The position numbers were made by a program, and so were the translations under genes. From Mycolicibacterium diernhoferi (GTDB taxonomy: Bacteria > Actinomycetota > Actinomycetes > Mycobacteriales > Mycobacteriaceae), in the NCBI RefSeq assembly GCF_019456655.1, contig NZ_CP080332.1, positions 3,162,001 through 3,226,000 on the forward strand: a stretch of 64,000 nucleotides of DNA, given 5' to 3'. Shown piece after piece: positions 43,008 to 51,695 of the stretch (position 1 is the stretch's first letter; every line of letters begins with the position of its first letter). The notes beneath the pieces were generated by a model, which saw only the letters and a list, made by a program, of their open reading frames with translations, had not been told where the DNA came from and made no database searches.

Positions 43008-43682
43008 CTATCGGGCCCGACGCGCCAGTTTCGCCGGTTCGAGTACGAACACCGTCTTGCCCTGCTGGCGGATCCATCCACGGTTGGCGAACTCCGAGAG
43101 CGCCTTGTTGATGGTCTCGCGCGAGGATCCGACCAACTGCGCGAGTTCGAGCTGGGTCAATTCGTGGTCGACCCGCAGCACATCGTCCTCGGAGCGGCCG
43201 AAGCGTTTCGCGAGATCGAGCAGCTGCTTGGCCACCCGGCCCGGGACGTCGGTGAAGATCATGTCGCACACGTCGTCGTTGGTGCGGCGCAGACGCCGCG
43301 CGAGTACCCGCAGTAGCTGCTCAGCGATCTCGGGGCGCTCGGTGATCCAGCCCGACAGTGCCTGTCGCGCGACCGCCGCCACCCGCACCTGGGTCAGCGT
43401 GGTCACCGTCGCGGTGCGTGGCCCCGGATCGAACAGCGCCAGTTCACCGAACGTCTCGCCCGGGCCCATCACCGCGATCAGGCTCTCACGTCCGTCCACC
43501 GACCGTCGGCCGACCTTGACCTTGCCCTCGACGAGCACATACAACCGGTCGCCGGGCTCGCCCTCGGTGAAGACCGTGTGGTTGCGCCGGAAGGTGATCC
43601 ATTCCACCTCGGATTCCAACGCCGTCATGGCGTCCGCATCGACATCCTGAAAAATGGCGGTGCGCGCCAAGACCGCGTTCAA
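43008..43682 (-). CDS. CRP/FNR-family cyclic-nucleotide regulator
   Basis: A 224-residue regulator with an N-terminal cyclic-nucleotide domain (GEPGDRLYVLVEGKVKVGRR, GPGETFGELALFDPGPRTAT) and a C-terminal helix-turn-helix (LTQLELAQLVGSSRETINKA). The length equals that of mycobacterial Crp, and the phosphate-binding cassette is intact, so it should bind cAMP. Some rapid growers carry two Crp paralogues; the absence of the usual nth/marP neighbours suggests this is the second one, an inference. It is divergent from the first cutinase gene. Confidence 0.9.
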   Translation of the reverse strand: MNAVLARTAIFQDVDADAMTALESEVEWITFRRNHTVFTEGEPGDRLYVLVEGKVKVGRRSVDGRESLIAVMGPGETFGELALFDPGPRTATVTTLTQVRVAAVARQALSGWITERPEIAEQLLRVLARRLRRTNDDVCDMIFTDVPGRVAKQLLDLAKRFGRSEDDVLRVDHELTQLELAQLVGSSRETINKALSEFANRGWIRQQGKTVFVLEPAKLARRAR

Positions 43683-43910
43683 CGAGTTGCCTTTCCGGAC
43701 CGGTACTGGACGACGGCTCCCCCTGCGCGGCCGCCGACAGCCGGGGCACGCAACAGAAGAAACACTACAGTTAAGCGGTCCCGCGTAAGTTACGAGGGGT
43801 TAAGCCCGGAGCAGCAATCCGACTGGGTCCGAGCCTGGCGCACTGACGTGCGCCCGTTGAAGAATAACGTGCGTCAATTCCGTCCGTGGCAGGCCGTCCG
43901 CGGCGGTCAC

Positions 43911-43950
43911 TACCATCGGCGGACAGCACCTGTCGGCAGCACGGAGGAAG
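43911..43950 (+). promoter_or_regulatory. cutinase-1 promoter -10 and ribosome site
   Basis: TACCAT (43911-43916) is a plausible -10 element and GGAGGAAG (43943-43950) a strong ribosome site nine bases before the ATG at 43960. The -35 is not clear. No exact TGTGA-N6-TCACA Crp site is seen between the two divergent genes. Confidence 0.4.
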
Positions 43951-43959
43951 GCACACACG

Positions 43960-44640
43960 ATGCGAATTCGGTTCCGGTCGGTCCCTGCTCTGCTGGCCTC
44001 GGCCGCCCTGGCCGGCGCGGGCATGCTGGCGGGCCCCTCGCCTCGGGCCACCGCCGAACCGTGCCCGGACATCGAGGTCGTCTTCGCCCGCGGGACCACC
44101 GAACGCCCGGGCCCCGGCAGCGTCGGTAACGCCTTCACCGAGGCACTGCGCGGCCAGGTCGGCGAGAAGAGCGTCGACCTGTACCCGGTCAACTACCCGG
44201 CGAGCCACAACTGGCCGACGGTGGTGGACGGGGTCAACGATGCCAGTGCCCGTATCCGTCAGGTCGCGACGGCCTGCCCGGACACCAAAGTGGTACTCGG
44301 CGGGTTCTCTCAGGGCGCCGCCGTGGCGCAGTTGGTCACCGCGGATCCGCCGACGATCCCGCCGAACTCGTTCGCCTTCGGCACCACCACCCCGCTCGCG
44401 CCCGAGGTCGCCGACCAGGTAGATGCCGTGGTGCTGTTCGGCAAGCCGAACGACCGTTTTCTGTTCCTGATCGGGCAGCCCAACGTACCGGTGGGGCCGG
44501 CGTTCGCGGCGAAGACCCTCGACCTGTGCGCGGTCAACGACCCGGTCTGCTCGGACGGTCTGGACCCGGTCGCGCACAACCTGTACACCCGCAACGGCAT
44601 GGTGACCGACGCCGCCGCCTTCGTCGCCGCACGCGTCTGA
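43960..44640 (+). CDS. secreted cutinase-family esterase (1)
   Basis: A 226-residue culture-filtrate-type cutinase. The signal peptide is residues 1-32 (cleaved near ATA-EPCP). Catalytic Ser118 lies in GGFSQGA, with Asp194 in VNDPVC and His206 in VAHNLY. Cysteines (CPD, ACPD, LCA, VCS) form the usual two disulfides. Mycobacterial cutinases hydrolyse lipid esters or phospholipids rather than cutin. First of three cutinases within 3.2 kb, and divergent from the Crp-family gene. Confidence 0.93.
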   Translation: MRIRFRSVPALLASAALAGAGMLAGPSPRATAEPCPDIEVVFARGTTERPGPGSVGNAFTEALRGQVGEKSVDLYPVNYPASHNWPTVVDGVNDASARIRQVATACPDTKVVLGGFSQGAAVAQLVTADPPTIPPNSFAFGTTTPLAPEVADQVDAVVLFGKPNDRFLFLIGQPNVPVGPAFAAKTLDLCAVNDPVCSDGLDPVAHNLYTRNGMVTDAAAFVAARV

Positions 44641-44700
44641 GACCACGGGATTTCAAGGGTTTCCCATCACGCAAGTCCCGGCAGGCTGGAAGCCGGACAG

Positions 44701-45456
44701 ATGGGAAGGCAGGCGGTCGTGAATGTTTACGAGGCGGTCGAAAGTCGCCGGGCGGTACGCGGATTCACCGATGATCCGGTACCGGTGGAGGTCTTGGAGC
44801 GGGTTCTGAAGGCGGCATCCTGGGCTCCGTCGGGATCCAACCTGCAGCCCTGGCACGTCTACGTCGTCACCGGTGCGCCGCTGGCGCAATTGAAGAAGGT
44901 CGCGGTCGCGCGGGTCGCGGCGGGCGACCCCTGGGACGAGCGGGAATTCCAGCTGTACCCGCCGGAGCTGAAGGTTCCCTACAGCGAGCGCCGGTCCCGC
45001 TTCGGCAAGGAGCGCTACTCGGCACTGGGCATAGCGCGGGAGGATTGGGAGGCCCGCCAGCGCGCGGCCATCGCCAACTGGGACTGTTTCGGCGCGCCTG
45101 CGGCGCTGTTCTGCTTCATCGACCGGGGCATGGGCCGGCCGCAATGGGCGGACCTCGGGATGTACCTGCAGACCGTGATGCTGCTGCTGCGGGCCGAGGG
45201 GCTGCACAGCTGCCCGCAGATGGCGTGGTCGCAGGTCCGCACCTCGGTGGAGGAAGCGCTCGATCCCCCAGCCGAACTCATGCTCTTCTGCGGGATGTCC
45301 CTCGGCTACGAGGACCCGGACGTCGATTTCATCCGCACCCTGCGGGCACCGCTGCACGAGACGGTGACCTTCGTCGGGGACATCGATCAGCCCCGCGGTA
45401 GTGCTGGCAGGAATACAACCAGTGGCGCCTGCGTCAATGTGCAGGTGAGTCGGTGA
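44701..45456 (+). CDS. nitroreductase-family oxidoreductase
   Basis: A 251-residue flavin (FMN) enzyme: VYEAVESRRAVRGFTDDP with the family SRRxxRxF start, then WAPSGSNLQPW and the C-terminal FCGMSLGYEDPDV. It resembles the NfnB-type nitroreductases that reduce nitroaromatics or quinones with NAD(P)H. GTG 44719, at the first strand, is an alternative start. It sits between two cutinase genes but has no obvious functional tie to them. The tail after GDIDQPRGS is probably variable. Confidence 0.9.
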   Translation: MGRQAVVNVYEAVESRRAVRGFTDDPVPVEVLERVLKAASWAPSGSNLQPWHVYVVTGAPLAQLKKVAVARVAAGDPWDEREFQLYPPELKVPYSERRSRFGKERYSALGIAREDWEARQRAAIANWDCFGAPAALFCFIDRGMGRPQWADLGMYLQTVMLLLRAEGLHSCPQMAWSQVRTSVEEALDPPAELMLFCGMSLGYEDPDVDFIRTLRAPLHETVTFVGDIDQPRGSAGRNTTSGACVNVQVSR

Positions 45457-45507
45457 CGGGATGCTGATCACACACTCGTTCAGATCACTCCCGACGAAGG
45501 ATCGAAA

Positions 45508-46224
45508 ATGGCCACCACCCGCTCGTATCGCTTCGAATACCTCGCCGCCATCGTGCTGGTCCTGGCCGCCACGATGGGGCCCCTGACCACCGCCCGCGCA
45601 TTCGCCGCACCCGGGAACCCATGCCCGGACGTGGAAGTCGTGTTCGCCCGCGGCACCTTCGAAGCCCCGGGCATCGGCGCGACCGGGCAGGCGTTCGTCG
45701 ACGCACTCAGCAGCCGGGTCGGCAGCGACACCGTCGACTCCTACGGCGTGAATTACCCGGCATCGCTTGACTTTCGGGCGGCGACCGCCGGTATCGCCGA
45801 TGCCACCAACAGGATCCAGACCGTCGCCGCGACGTGCCCGGACACCAAGATCGTGCTGGGCGGCTATTCGCAGGGCGCGGCGGTCGCCGGCTACAGCACC
45901 TTCGACGCCGTGCCGGCCGGGCTCGCACTGCCCGCCGACATCACCGGACCGATGCCGCCATCGGTCGCCCCGCACGTGGCCGCGGTGGTGCTGTTCGGGA
46001 CACCGGACACCTGGTTCCTCAACATCGTCGACCGCGAGGCGCCCCCGGTGACCGTGGGATCGTTGTACTCCGCCAAGACCGTTCAACTGTGCGCGCCGGG
46101 CGATCCGGTGTGCTCCCCGGGCGGTCTGGATCGCAGCGCCCACAGCGCGTACAAGACCAACGGCATGGCCGAGCAGGCGGCCGACTTCGCCGCCCGCGCC
46201 GTATCGTCGGCAACGGTCGCCTGA
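45508..46224 (+). CDS. secreted cutinase-family esterase (2)
   Basis: A 238-residue cutinase. Signal peptide residues 1-33, mature start near APGNPCPD. Nucleophile Ser121 lies in GGYSQGA, Asp in PGDPVC and His in RSAHSAY. Compared with copy 1 it has a longer lid segment (AGLALPADITGPMPPSVAPH). Ribosome site GAAGGA is nine bases before ATG. Substrate specificity is probably different from its neighbours, as in other mycobacterial multi-cutinase loci. Confidence 0.93.
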   Translation: MATTRSYRFEYLAAIVLVLAATMGPLTTARAFAAPGNPCPDVEVVFARGTFEAPGIGATGQAFVDALSSRVGSDTVDSYGVNYPASLDFRAATAGIADATNRIQTVAATCPDTKIVLGGYSQGAAVAGYSTFDAVPAGLALPADITGPMPPSVAPHVAAVVLFGTPDTWFLNIVDREAPPVTVGSLYSAKTVQLCAPGDPVCSPGGLDRSAHSAYKTNGMAEQAADFAARAVSSATVA

Positions 46225-46353
46225 GGCCCCGGACCGGCGCCACGGAACGCCGCGAGGGCCGCGCGCGAGTCGCATCGCTCATAGATGTTGACACGGGCGG
46301 GATGATCTCGACCGGACTTCACGGCTCAACTCAGCGAATCGCCACCATTCCAC

Positions 46354-46380
46354 GGTTTCGGCGGGAAAACTGTTGGGTAC
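46354..46380 (+). promoter_or_regulatory. SigF-type promoter of cutinase 3
   Basis: GGTTT (46354-46358) is followed after 16 bases by GGGTAC (46375-46380), a very good match to the mycobacterial SigF consensus. Transcription would start near 46387, about 55 bases before the ATG at 46442. Only the third cutinase has such a promoter, implying separate expression in stationary phase or stress. Confidence 0.75.
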
Positions 46381-46441
46381 AGATCAACAGGCCTGTCGGC
46401 TGCCAGCGGAATTGCCAGCGACGTCCCCGAAGGAGTCCACC

Positions 46442-47152
46442 ATGAGTCTTCGCCGATCCGCACAGTTTCTGGGGGCCGGTGCCCTGATCGCCTCGGGAAT
46501 GGCGGTGGGCACCACCGTCCCGACCGCCTCGGCCGAACCCTGCCCCGACGTGGAGATCGTCTTCGCCCGCGGCACCTCCGAGGCTCCCGGTGTCGGCGGC
46601 ACCGGACAGGCCTTCGTCGACGCTGTGCGCGCGCAGACCCCGGGCAAGTCGGTGGCCGTCTATCCGGTGAACTATCCGGCAAGCGACAACTTCGGTAATC
46701 GAATTGCGTTCGCACAGACGGTAGTCGACGGTATCCGCGACGCCGGCGCACGCGTCGAGTCCATGTCCAAGACCTGCCCGGACACCAAGATGGTGCTCGG
46801 CGGTTTCTCCCAGGGCGCGGTCGTCGCCGGCTATGTGACCGCGGACGCCATCCCGGACGGCATCCCCCCCGAGTACCTCTCGGAGCTCCCGAAGCCGCTG
46901 CCCGACGATGTGGCCGATCACGTCGCGGCGGTGGTGCTGCTGGGCAATCCCTCGGATGCGTTCCTGAGCCAGTTCGGCGCGCCGATCGGCAAGATCGGCC
47001 CGCTGTACGAAGCCAAGACCCTGGAACTGTGCGCCCCCGGCGACACCATCTGCGACGGCTCGCCCGGCGGCATCCCGTCCATGGCGCACGTGATGTACCC
47101 GATGAACGGAATGGCCACCGAGGCCGCCGCGTTCGCCGTCAGCAAGGTATAG
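46442..47152 (+). CDS. secreted cutinase-family esterase (3)
   Basis: A 236-residue cutinase with signal residues 1-31 (cleaved at ASA-EPCPD). Nucleophile Ser124 lies in GGFSQGA, Asp in PGDTIC and His in SMAHVMY. ATG 46442 has GAAGGAG at the right distance. The lid (PDGIPPEYLSELPKPLPDDV) differs from copies 1 and 2. Its own SigF-type promoter separates it from them. Confidence 0.93.
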   Translation: MSLRRSAQFLGAGALIASGMAVGTTVPTASAEPCPDVEIVFARGTSEAPGVGGTGQAFVDAVRAQTPGKSVAVYPVNYPASDNFGNRIAFAQTVVDGIRDAGARVESMSKTCPDTKMVLGGFSQGAVVAGYVTADAIPDGIPPEYLSELPKPLPDDVADHVAAVVLLGNPSDAFLSQFGAPIGKIGPLYEAKTLELCAPGDTICDGSPGGIPSMAHVMYPMNGMATEAAAFAVSKV

Positions 47153-47178
47153 CCCGGCCGGCCGGGGTCCCTCGGGCT
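47151..47178 (+). terminator. hairpin after cutinase 3
   Basis: AGCCCG (47151-47156) pairs with CGGGCT (47173-47178), with further GC pairing inside the loop and TTC after it. It begins at the last base of the cutinase stop codon. A moderate terminator candidate. Confidence 0.45.
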
Positions 47179-47211
47179 TCGCGCAGCCCCCCGGTGCACG
47201 ATGATGGACCC

Positions 47212-47577
47212 ATGGAGTCGACGCGGATAGATCGCTGGCTGTGGGCCGTGCGGCTGACCAAGACCCGCCCGGACGCCGCAGCCGCCTGCCGGGGCGGGCA
47301 CGTCCGCATCAACGACCGGGTCGCCAAACCGTCCACCACGGTCTCGCCCGGCGACCAGGTGCGTGCCCTGGTGGGCGATCGAACCCGGATCGTGGAAGTG
47401 GTACGGGTGATCCAGAAACGGGTGGGGGCCGCCGACGCGGTGACCTGCTATCTGGACCGGACTCCGGTGGTTCCGCCGACGACCGCGGCCCCGGTGGCTG
47501 TGCGCGATCGGGGCACCGGCCGGCCTACCAAGCGCGACCGGCGGGTTCTCGACAAGTGGCGGACAGGACTGGGCTGA
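47212..47577 (+). CDS. S4-domain RNA-binding protein, Hsp15-like
   Basis: A 121-residue protein with an N-terminal S4 RNA-binding domain: STRIDRWLWAVRLTKTRPDA, AACRGGHVRINDRVAKPSTT, and VSPGDQVRAL. A basic tail ending DRGTGRPTKRDRRVLDKWR follows. Hsp15-type proteins bind 23S rRNA on stalled or dissociated 50S subunits. ATG 47212 was chosen; it starts the domain directly. It is tail-to-tail with the Pro-rich protein gene. Confidence 0.9.
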   Translation: MESTRIDRWLWAVRLTKTRPDAAAACRGGHVRINDRVAKPSTTVSPGDQVRALVGDRTRIVEVVRVIQKRVGAADAVTCYLDRTPVVPPTTAAPVAVRDRGTGRPTKRDRRVLDKWRTGLG

Positions 47578-47595
47578 CACGCCCGGTCACCGCCG

Positions 47596-48258
47596 TCAGT
47601 TCAGCGGGCCCTGCTCGATGATGGTCGGTGGCAGCGGTGCGGGGGCCGGGCCCGGTGGCGGCGCGCCGGGCGCGGGCACGTCGGCCGGGGCGGCGCCGGG
47701 CGCGCCGATGGGCAGCACCTCCGGCGGCGGGTTGGGATCCGACAGCGAAACAAAGCCCGGAGGCAACGGCGGGCCGCCCATTTGCGGGGTTCCTTCGACC
47801 CGAAGCGACGGGGTCGACGACGACGGGTCGGTCAACGAGGTATAGCCCGGGGGCAACTTGGGTGCCGGGCCGGCGCCCGGCGGAGGCCCGACCGGGGCCC
47901 CGCTCTGCCCGGCTTCGGAGAACGCGGCCATCGGGTCTGGGGACCGGGCGGCGTTCCACAGGTCCTTGATGTAGCCGAACGCACCACCGGACTGGCCCTG
48001 GCCGTACGCCGGATCGCTCATCTCGGGCACCGGCGGCGGTCCGGCCGGCGGCGGGGCCGGTGGCGCGGCGACCAGCTCATCCGGGTTCATGACCACCGGC
48101 TGCCCGGGAGGCGGCGGCGCCCCCGGATCCACCGGCACCACCGGGACCGGTTCGGCTGCGGCGAGTCCGGCCGAGAACATCGCGCTCCCGGCCAGCATGG
48201 TCGACGCCAGCGCGAGCCTGACGGTGGGGCGCGTCACGGCACGCTGTCGAACGGTCAT
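47596..48258 (-). CDS. secreted proline-rich protein
   Basis: A 220-residue exported protein. The signal peptide is residues 1-36 (LALASTMLAGSAMFSAGLAAA), and the mature part is Pro/Ala/Gly-rich. Two related motifs, LPPGYTSLTDPSSS and LPPGFVSLSDPNPP, suggest an internal duplication. A short central segment YGQGQSGGAFGYIKDLWNAA may be helical. No enzyme domain is visible. It probably spans or decorates the cell wall. Function unknown. Confidence 0.8.
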   Translation of the reverse strand: MTVRQRAVTRPTVRLALASTMLAGSAMFSAGLAAAEPVPVVPVDPGAPPPPGQPVVMNPDELVAAPPAPPPAGPPPVPEMSDPAYGQGQSGGAFGYIKDLWNAARSPDPMAAFSEAGQSGAPVGPPPGAGPAPKLPPGYTSLTDPSSSTPSLRVEGTPQMGGPPLPPGFVSLSDPNPPPEVLPIGAPGAAPADVPAPGAPPPGPAPAPLPPTIIEQGPLN

Positions 48259-48298
48259 GGGTCAAAAGGCTAGCGTCTCCGGGCCGATGGCGTCACCG

Positions 48299-49918
48299 TT
48301 AGGCGCCCGGCTGTGGGCCGGGGCCGGGGGCGCCGGCATCGTCCGCGTTTGCCGGGTCCTCGCGCGGCGACTCGGCGCCGGTATCGTCCTCGGCGACCGT
48401 CTCGGGTTCCAGCGCCACACTCTGAGCCCGCGGGGCGGCCGCCGCGGACACCGGCGGGTGCTCGGCCGGCTGCAGGCGCACCACCCGGCCGACGGCGCGG
48501 CGCAGGCCCGGCGGGCCCTCGATCCGGACGAGATCGCCGATGCGTCCGGCCCGGTATCGCAGCGGTGAGCCGAGCAGCTCACCCATCACCACGCCGCTGC
48601 CGATGGCCAGCGCGATCGCCACCGCGGACAGCAGCTGTGCGATGCCGTCCAGGAACCGTTCGTCGACGGCGAAATAGAACACCGACCGGAACACCGCGAG
48701 CCCGGGCAGCATCGGGGTGATGCCCGCCGTGGCGATCACCAGCGCGGGGGCCTGCCGCCGGATGGATATCAGCGTGGCCAACAGACCCACGCCGACCGAT
48801 GCGATGCCCGTCGCGAACACCACGCCGAACTGGGCGTGCCCCAGCCCGATCAGCACCGCCTGCGCCGCGCCGGCGGCGATACCGGCCGTCACCACCGACC
48901 GCAGCGGGGCGTAGCTGGCCAGTGTCAGACACACCCCGGCGAGGGCCGCCCCGAAAACCGCGACCCCGATTCTCAGCGGCCCACTCGGCACGATGATCGA
49001 CTGGGTGGCGTCGATGTGCAGCTCGATCTGGATCCCCGCCAGGGTCGCGATCTGAAGACCGGCGACGATGCCGACGACGATGCCCGCGGTGAGGAACAGC
49101 GCGTCGCCGAGTCGCCCGACGGCGGTGACCATGTACCCGGTCAGCGCGTCCTGCACCGAACCCACCAGGGTCATCCCGGACAGCAACACCACGATGCCGG
49201 TGGCGACCAGGGCGGTCGGGTTCTGCCCGGCGAACCGGTAGGCGGCGACGGCCACCAGGGTGGCGATCGCAGCGCCGGCGGCGTGCTGGAAGAAGAACGG
49301 GGTCCCGACCCGGTTCAGGTACCGGCCGACCCGGTCGATCACCGCCGAGGTGACCGCGGCGAGCACACAGATCAGCCAGGTGCCGCCCAGCAGCATGGCG
49401 ATGCCGAGCGCGAAGCCGGCCCAGCCCGCGGTGGCCAGCCAGCGCGGGTACGGATGCGGCCGTTCGCTGAGCACATCCATCGCCGCGTGCGCCTGGTCGA
49501 CGGAAACGCCGCCGGAGGTGATGCGGCGGACCAGCTTGTCCAGCTCGGCCAGCCGGGTGTAATCGGTGGCGCGGTGGCGCACCGACCGCACGATCGTCAA
49601 CGGCGGGCTGTCCGAGGTCGGCAGCGCCGACACGATGATGACGGAGAAGGTGATGTCGACGACGCAGTCGGCCAGCTGATAGGCCTGCGCGACATCCTGA
49701 GCGGTCGCGACAATGTCGGCGGTGCCCGAACCGGAGGACAGCATCACCTCCGCCAACCGGATTGTCAGGTCGAGGACCTTACGGGTGTGCACGTCTCCGA
49801 CGTGGGGGGCGCTGCGCCTGCGCTGTCCCGCGATGGGCGCCGGATCCCGGCGTCCACGAAGCGCGCTCCGCAGGCTGCGACGGGCGCGGGCGGTCTCTTC
49901 GGATCGGTCGAAATCCAT
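48299..49918 (-). CDS. threonine/serine exporter (ThrE) family protein
   Basis: A 539-residue membrane protein. A cytosolic N-terminal part (DUF1212-like, VLDLTIRLAEVMLSSGSGTA) precedes about ten hydrophobic helices in two blocks. The second block (VIATAGITPMLPGLAVFRSV) resembles the DUF3815 half of ThrE. The last 70 residues are an acidic Pro/Ala-rich tail. The family exports threonine and serine. ATG 49918 was chosen; no strong ribosome site precedes it, so the message may be leaderless. Confidence 0.85.
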   Translation of the reverse strand: MDFDRSEETARARRSLRSALRGRRDPAPIAGQRRRSAPHVGDVHTRKVLDLTIRLAEVMLSSGSGTADIVATAQDVAQAYQLADCVVDITFSVIIVSALPTSDSPPLTIVRSVRHRATDYTRLAELDKLVRRITSGGVSVDQAHAAMDVLSERPHPYPRWLATAGWAGFALGIAMLLGGTWLICVLAAVTSAVIDRVGRYLNRVGTPFFFQHAAGAAIATLVAVAAYRFAGQNPTALVATGIVVLLSGMTLVGSVQDALTGYMVTAVGRLGDALFLTAGIVVGIVAGLQIATLAGIQIELHIDATQSIIVPSGPLRIGVAVFGAALAGVCLTLASYAPLRSVVTAGIAAGAAQAVLIGLGHAQFGVVFATGIASVGVGLLATLISIRRQAPALVIATAGITPMLPGLAVFRSVFYFAVDERFLDGIAQLLSAVAIALAIGSGVVMGELLGSPLRYRAGRIGDLVRIEGPPGLRRAVGRVVRLQPAEHPPVSAAAAPRAQSVALEPETVAEDDTGAESPREDPANADDAGAPGPGPQPGA

Positions 49919-50000
49919 CACGGTCACGATACTGATCGCCACACCACCGGTGCCAGAACGGCATCTCCAGTGCCGCATCGTTTTCCGTCCGGGCGGTCGG

Positions 50001-50642
50001 TCAGCGACGCCAGAACAGGTGGTGTGTCACCCCGGTCGGGCTCGGGACCACATCGCGGTGGTACCTGTCCAGGAGTTCGTCCGGCGATTCCCACAGCCTC
50101 GATCCGGCGCCGAGTTCGACTGGGGCGACCGCCACGTGCAGGGTGTCGATCAGGTCGGCGTCGAGGAACTCACGGATGGTGTGTGCGCCGCCGCCGAGTC
50201 GGACATCCTGGCCCCGGGCTGCCTGCTTGGCGCGCTCGAGCGCGGTCTGGGGATCCGCATTGAGGAAGTGAAACGTCGTGTCCGACAAGCTGAATGACGG
50301 GCGCTCGTGGTGAGTGAGCACGAAGACCGGGGTGTGGAAGGGCGGCTCGTCGCCCCACCAGCCCTGCCAGTCGTGGTTCTCCCACGGGCCGCGGTGCGGG
50401 CTGAACTTATTGCGGCCCATGATCTCCGCGCCGATATTGCGGGCGTAGTCCCGGGTGAAGTAGTCGTCGATCCCCCGGCTGCCGCCCGGGTCGGTGCGGT
50501 TGGGCCAACTCGCGGTCGCGCCGGCCCACGACAGCATGGTCTGCGGATCCGCGTGCCCGAACGGACGCTCGAAACTCTGGCCTCGGCCCGCGCCGAACCC
50601 GTCCTGCGAAACCGCGAAATTCTGCACCCTCAGTAGCTGCAC
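50001..50642 (-). CDS. dihydrofolate reductase-like RibD C-terminal domain protein
   Basis: A 213-residue DHFR-fold protein of the RibD-C group: VQNFAVSQDGFGAGRGQSFE, NIGAEIMGRNKFSPHRGPWE, VFVLTHHERPSF, DVRLGGGAHTIREFLDADLI, and LGAGSRLWESPDELL. Such proteins are NADPH-dependent reductases related to the riboflavin pathway, though stand-alone members often have unknown substrates. GTG 50642 was chosen because AGGAGG stands four bases before it. Confidence 0.85.
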   Translation of the reverse strand: MQLLRVQNFAVSQDGFGAGRGQSFERPFGHADPQTMLSWAGATASWPNRTDPGGSRGIDDYFTRDYARNIGAEIMGRNKFSPHRGPWENHDWQGWWGDEPPFHTPVFVLTHHERPSFSLSDTTFHFLNADPQTALERAKQAARGQDVRLGGGAHTIREFLDADLIDTLHVAVAPVELGAGSRLWESPDELLDRYHRDVVPSPTGVTHHLFWRR

Positions 50643-50733
50643 GTGTCCTCCTGGATCTGCGACCGACATAGTGCAGACGGCCCGGGACACAGAAAATCAT
50701 CGCCGGCGGGGCGGAGAGTCAGAAATGCACGAA

Positions 50734-50785
50734 ACCCCGGATCCGCCCGTCGCTGCTCATACGAGCGCGACGACCGGTCCGGGGT
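50734..50785 (-). terminator. long hairpin after cspA
   Basis: ACCCCGGA (50734-50741) pairs with TCCGGGGT (50778-50785), and inner CGTCGC with GCGACG segments can extend the structure. It lies 12 bases beyond the cspA stop and probably terminates that short message. Confidence 0.6.
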
Positions 50786-50797
50786 CCGAGAAGAGTC

Positions 50798-51001
50798 TTA
50801 GAGAGCGGTGACGCCAACCGCCTGCGGGCCCTTGTTGCCCTGGGTGACCTCGAACTGCACGCGCTGGTTCTCCTCCAGATTGCGGAATCCGCCGGACTGG
50901 ATCTCGGAGTAGTGCACGAACACGTCGGGTGCGCCGCCGTCAGGAGCGATGAAGCCGAAGCCCTTTTCGCTGTTGAACCACTTGACGGTTCCTTCTGCCA
51001 T
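50798..51001 (-). CDS. cspA: cold-shock protein CspA
   Basis: A 67-residue single cold-shock domain. The RNA-binding motifs are KGFGFIAP (RNP1) and VFVHYSEI (RNP2), and the [11 protein letters not shown] start is canonical. It acts as an RNA chaperone and translation/antitermination factor. The ribosome site AGAAAGAAG lies six bases ahead of the ATG. A long AT-richer leader (51002 to about 51200) is usual for cold-shock messages. Confidence 0.96.
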   Translation of the reverse strand: MAEGTVKWFNSEKGFGFIAPDGGAPDVFVHYSEIQSGGFRNLEENQRVQFEVTQGNKGPQAVGVTAL

Positions 51002-51257
51002 TTCTTACTTCTTTCTTCTCACACGGACGAACGTGGTGTCGTCCGAGGCTTGGGTGGCGAACTCTGGTCGCCAAATCTGTTGCGTTTCAAGGAAGTACGG
51101 TTGACGACGCAACCGTGATGAGGAGTGTCTGGGATACCGGCCGCAATTCAGCCGAACTCAGACCCGGCCTCACGAATGCGACGTTCTGGTCCAGCCTACC
51201 AATGAAATCGCCTCAGCGCCTAATTTGGTGACTTTCGGTCGACCACGGGCGCGCCGT
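51002..51257 (-). promoter_or_regulatory. cspA leader and promoter region
   Basis: About 255 bases upstream of cspA with no gene. The proximal 30 bases are A/G-rich on the sense strand (ribosome site AGAAAGAAG), and direct TGCGT/CAACCGT segments occur around 51100-51120. The length suggests a long untranslated leader, typical of cold-shock genes. I cannot place the promoter with confidence. Confidence 0.4.
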
Positions 51258-51695
51258 TCACCGCTCGGCCAGGACATTCGCGAACTGATCGGCTGTACGG
51301 ATCCAGCCGGCGTGAAAGCTCTCGTACTCGTCCGGGGGCAGCATGGTGTGCTCGATGGACATCAGCGTCTGATCATCCTGCAGCGGCTCGAACGTCACTT
51401 CGACCACGCTGGCGGTCGTGGGGTCCACCCAATAGGAATTGGTCCAGGTGAATTCCAGGCGTCGGGGGCGGTCGATGACCGTGAACCGTCCGGTGATGAG
51501 CACACTGACGCCCTCGTCGTCGACGTCGAATCGGAAGGCACCACCGACAATCGGGTCGACATCCACCGTGACGCACCGGGTCGGACGCGGGCACATCCAC
51601 TCCCGAAGCGAGGCCGGGTCCAGCCATTCGTCGAAGACCACTTCGGGTACGGCCGGCATGATTCGCCGGACCCGCACCACGAGCTCATCGGTCAT
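51258..51695 (-). CDS. SRPBCC (AHSA1-type) protein
   Basis: A 145-residue START-like protein: VRRIMPAVPEVVFDEWLDPA, LREWMCPRP, GGAFRFDVDDEG, EFTWTNSYW and the C-terminal helix SFHAGWIRTADQFANVL. ATG 51695 overlaps the end of the ArsR gene by 11 bases, so the two are coupled. The ligand is unknown. It is the second ArsR-SRPBCC pair in the window. Confidence 0.88.
   Translation of the reverse strand: MTDELVVRVRRIMPAVPEVVFDEWLDPASLREWMCPRPTRCVTVDVDPIVGGAFRFDVDDEGVSVLITGRFTVIDRPRRLEFTWTNSYWVDPTTASVVEVTFEPLQDDQTLMSIEHTMLPPDEYESFHAGWIRTADQFANVLAER

Noticed and set aside
44653..46275. Long leftward frame across cutinase 2 and the nitroreductase
   Set aside because: Spans the opposite strand of two certain genes and has unlike-protein composition.
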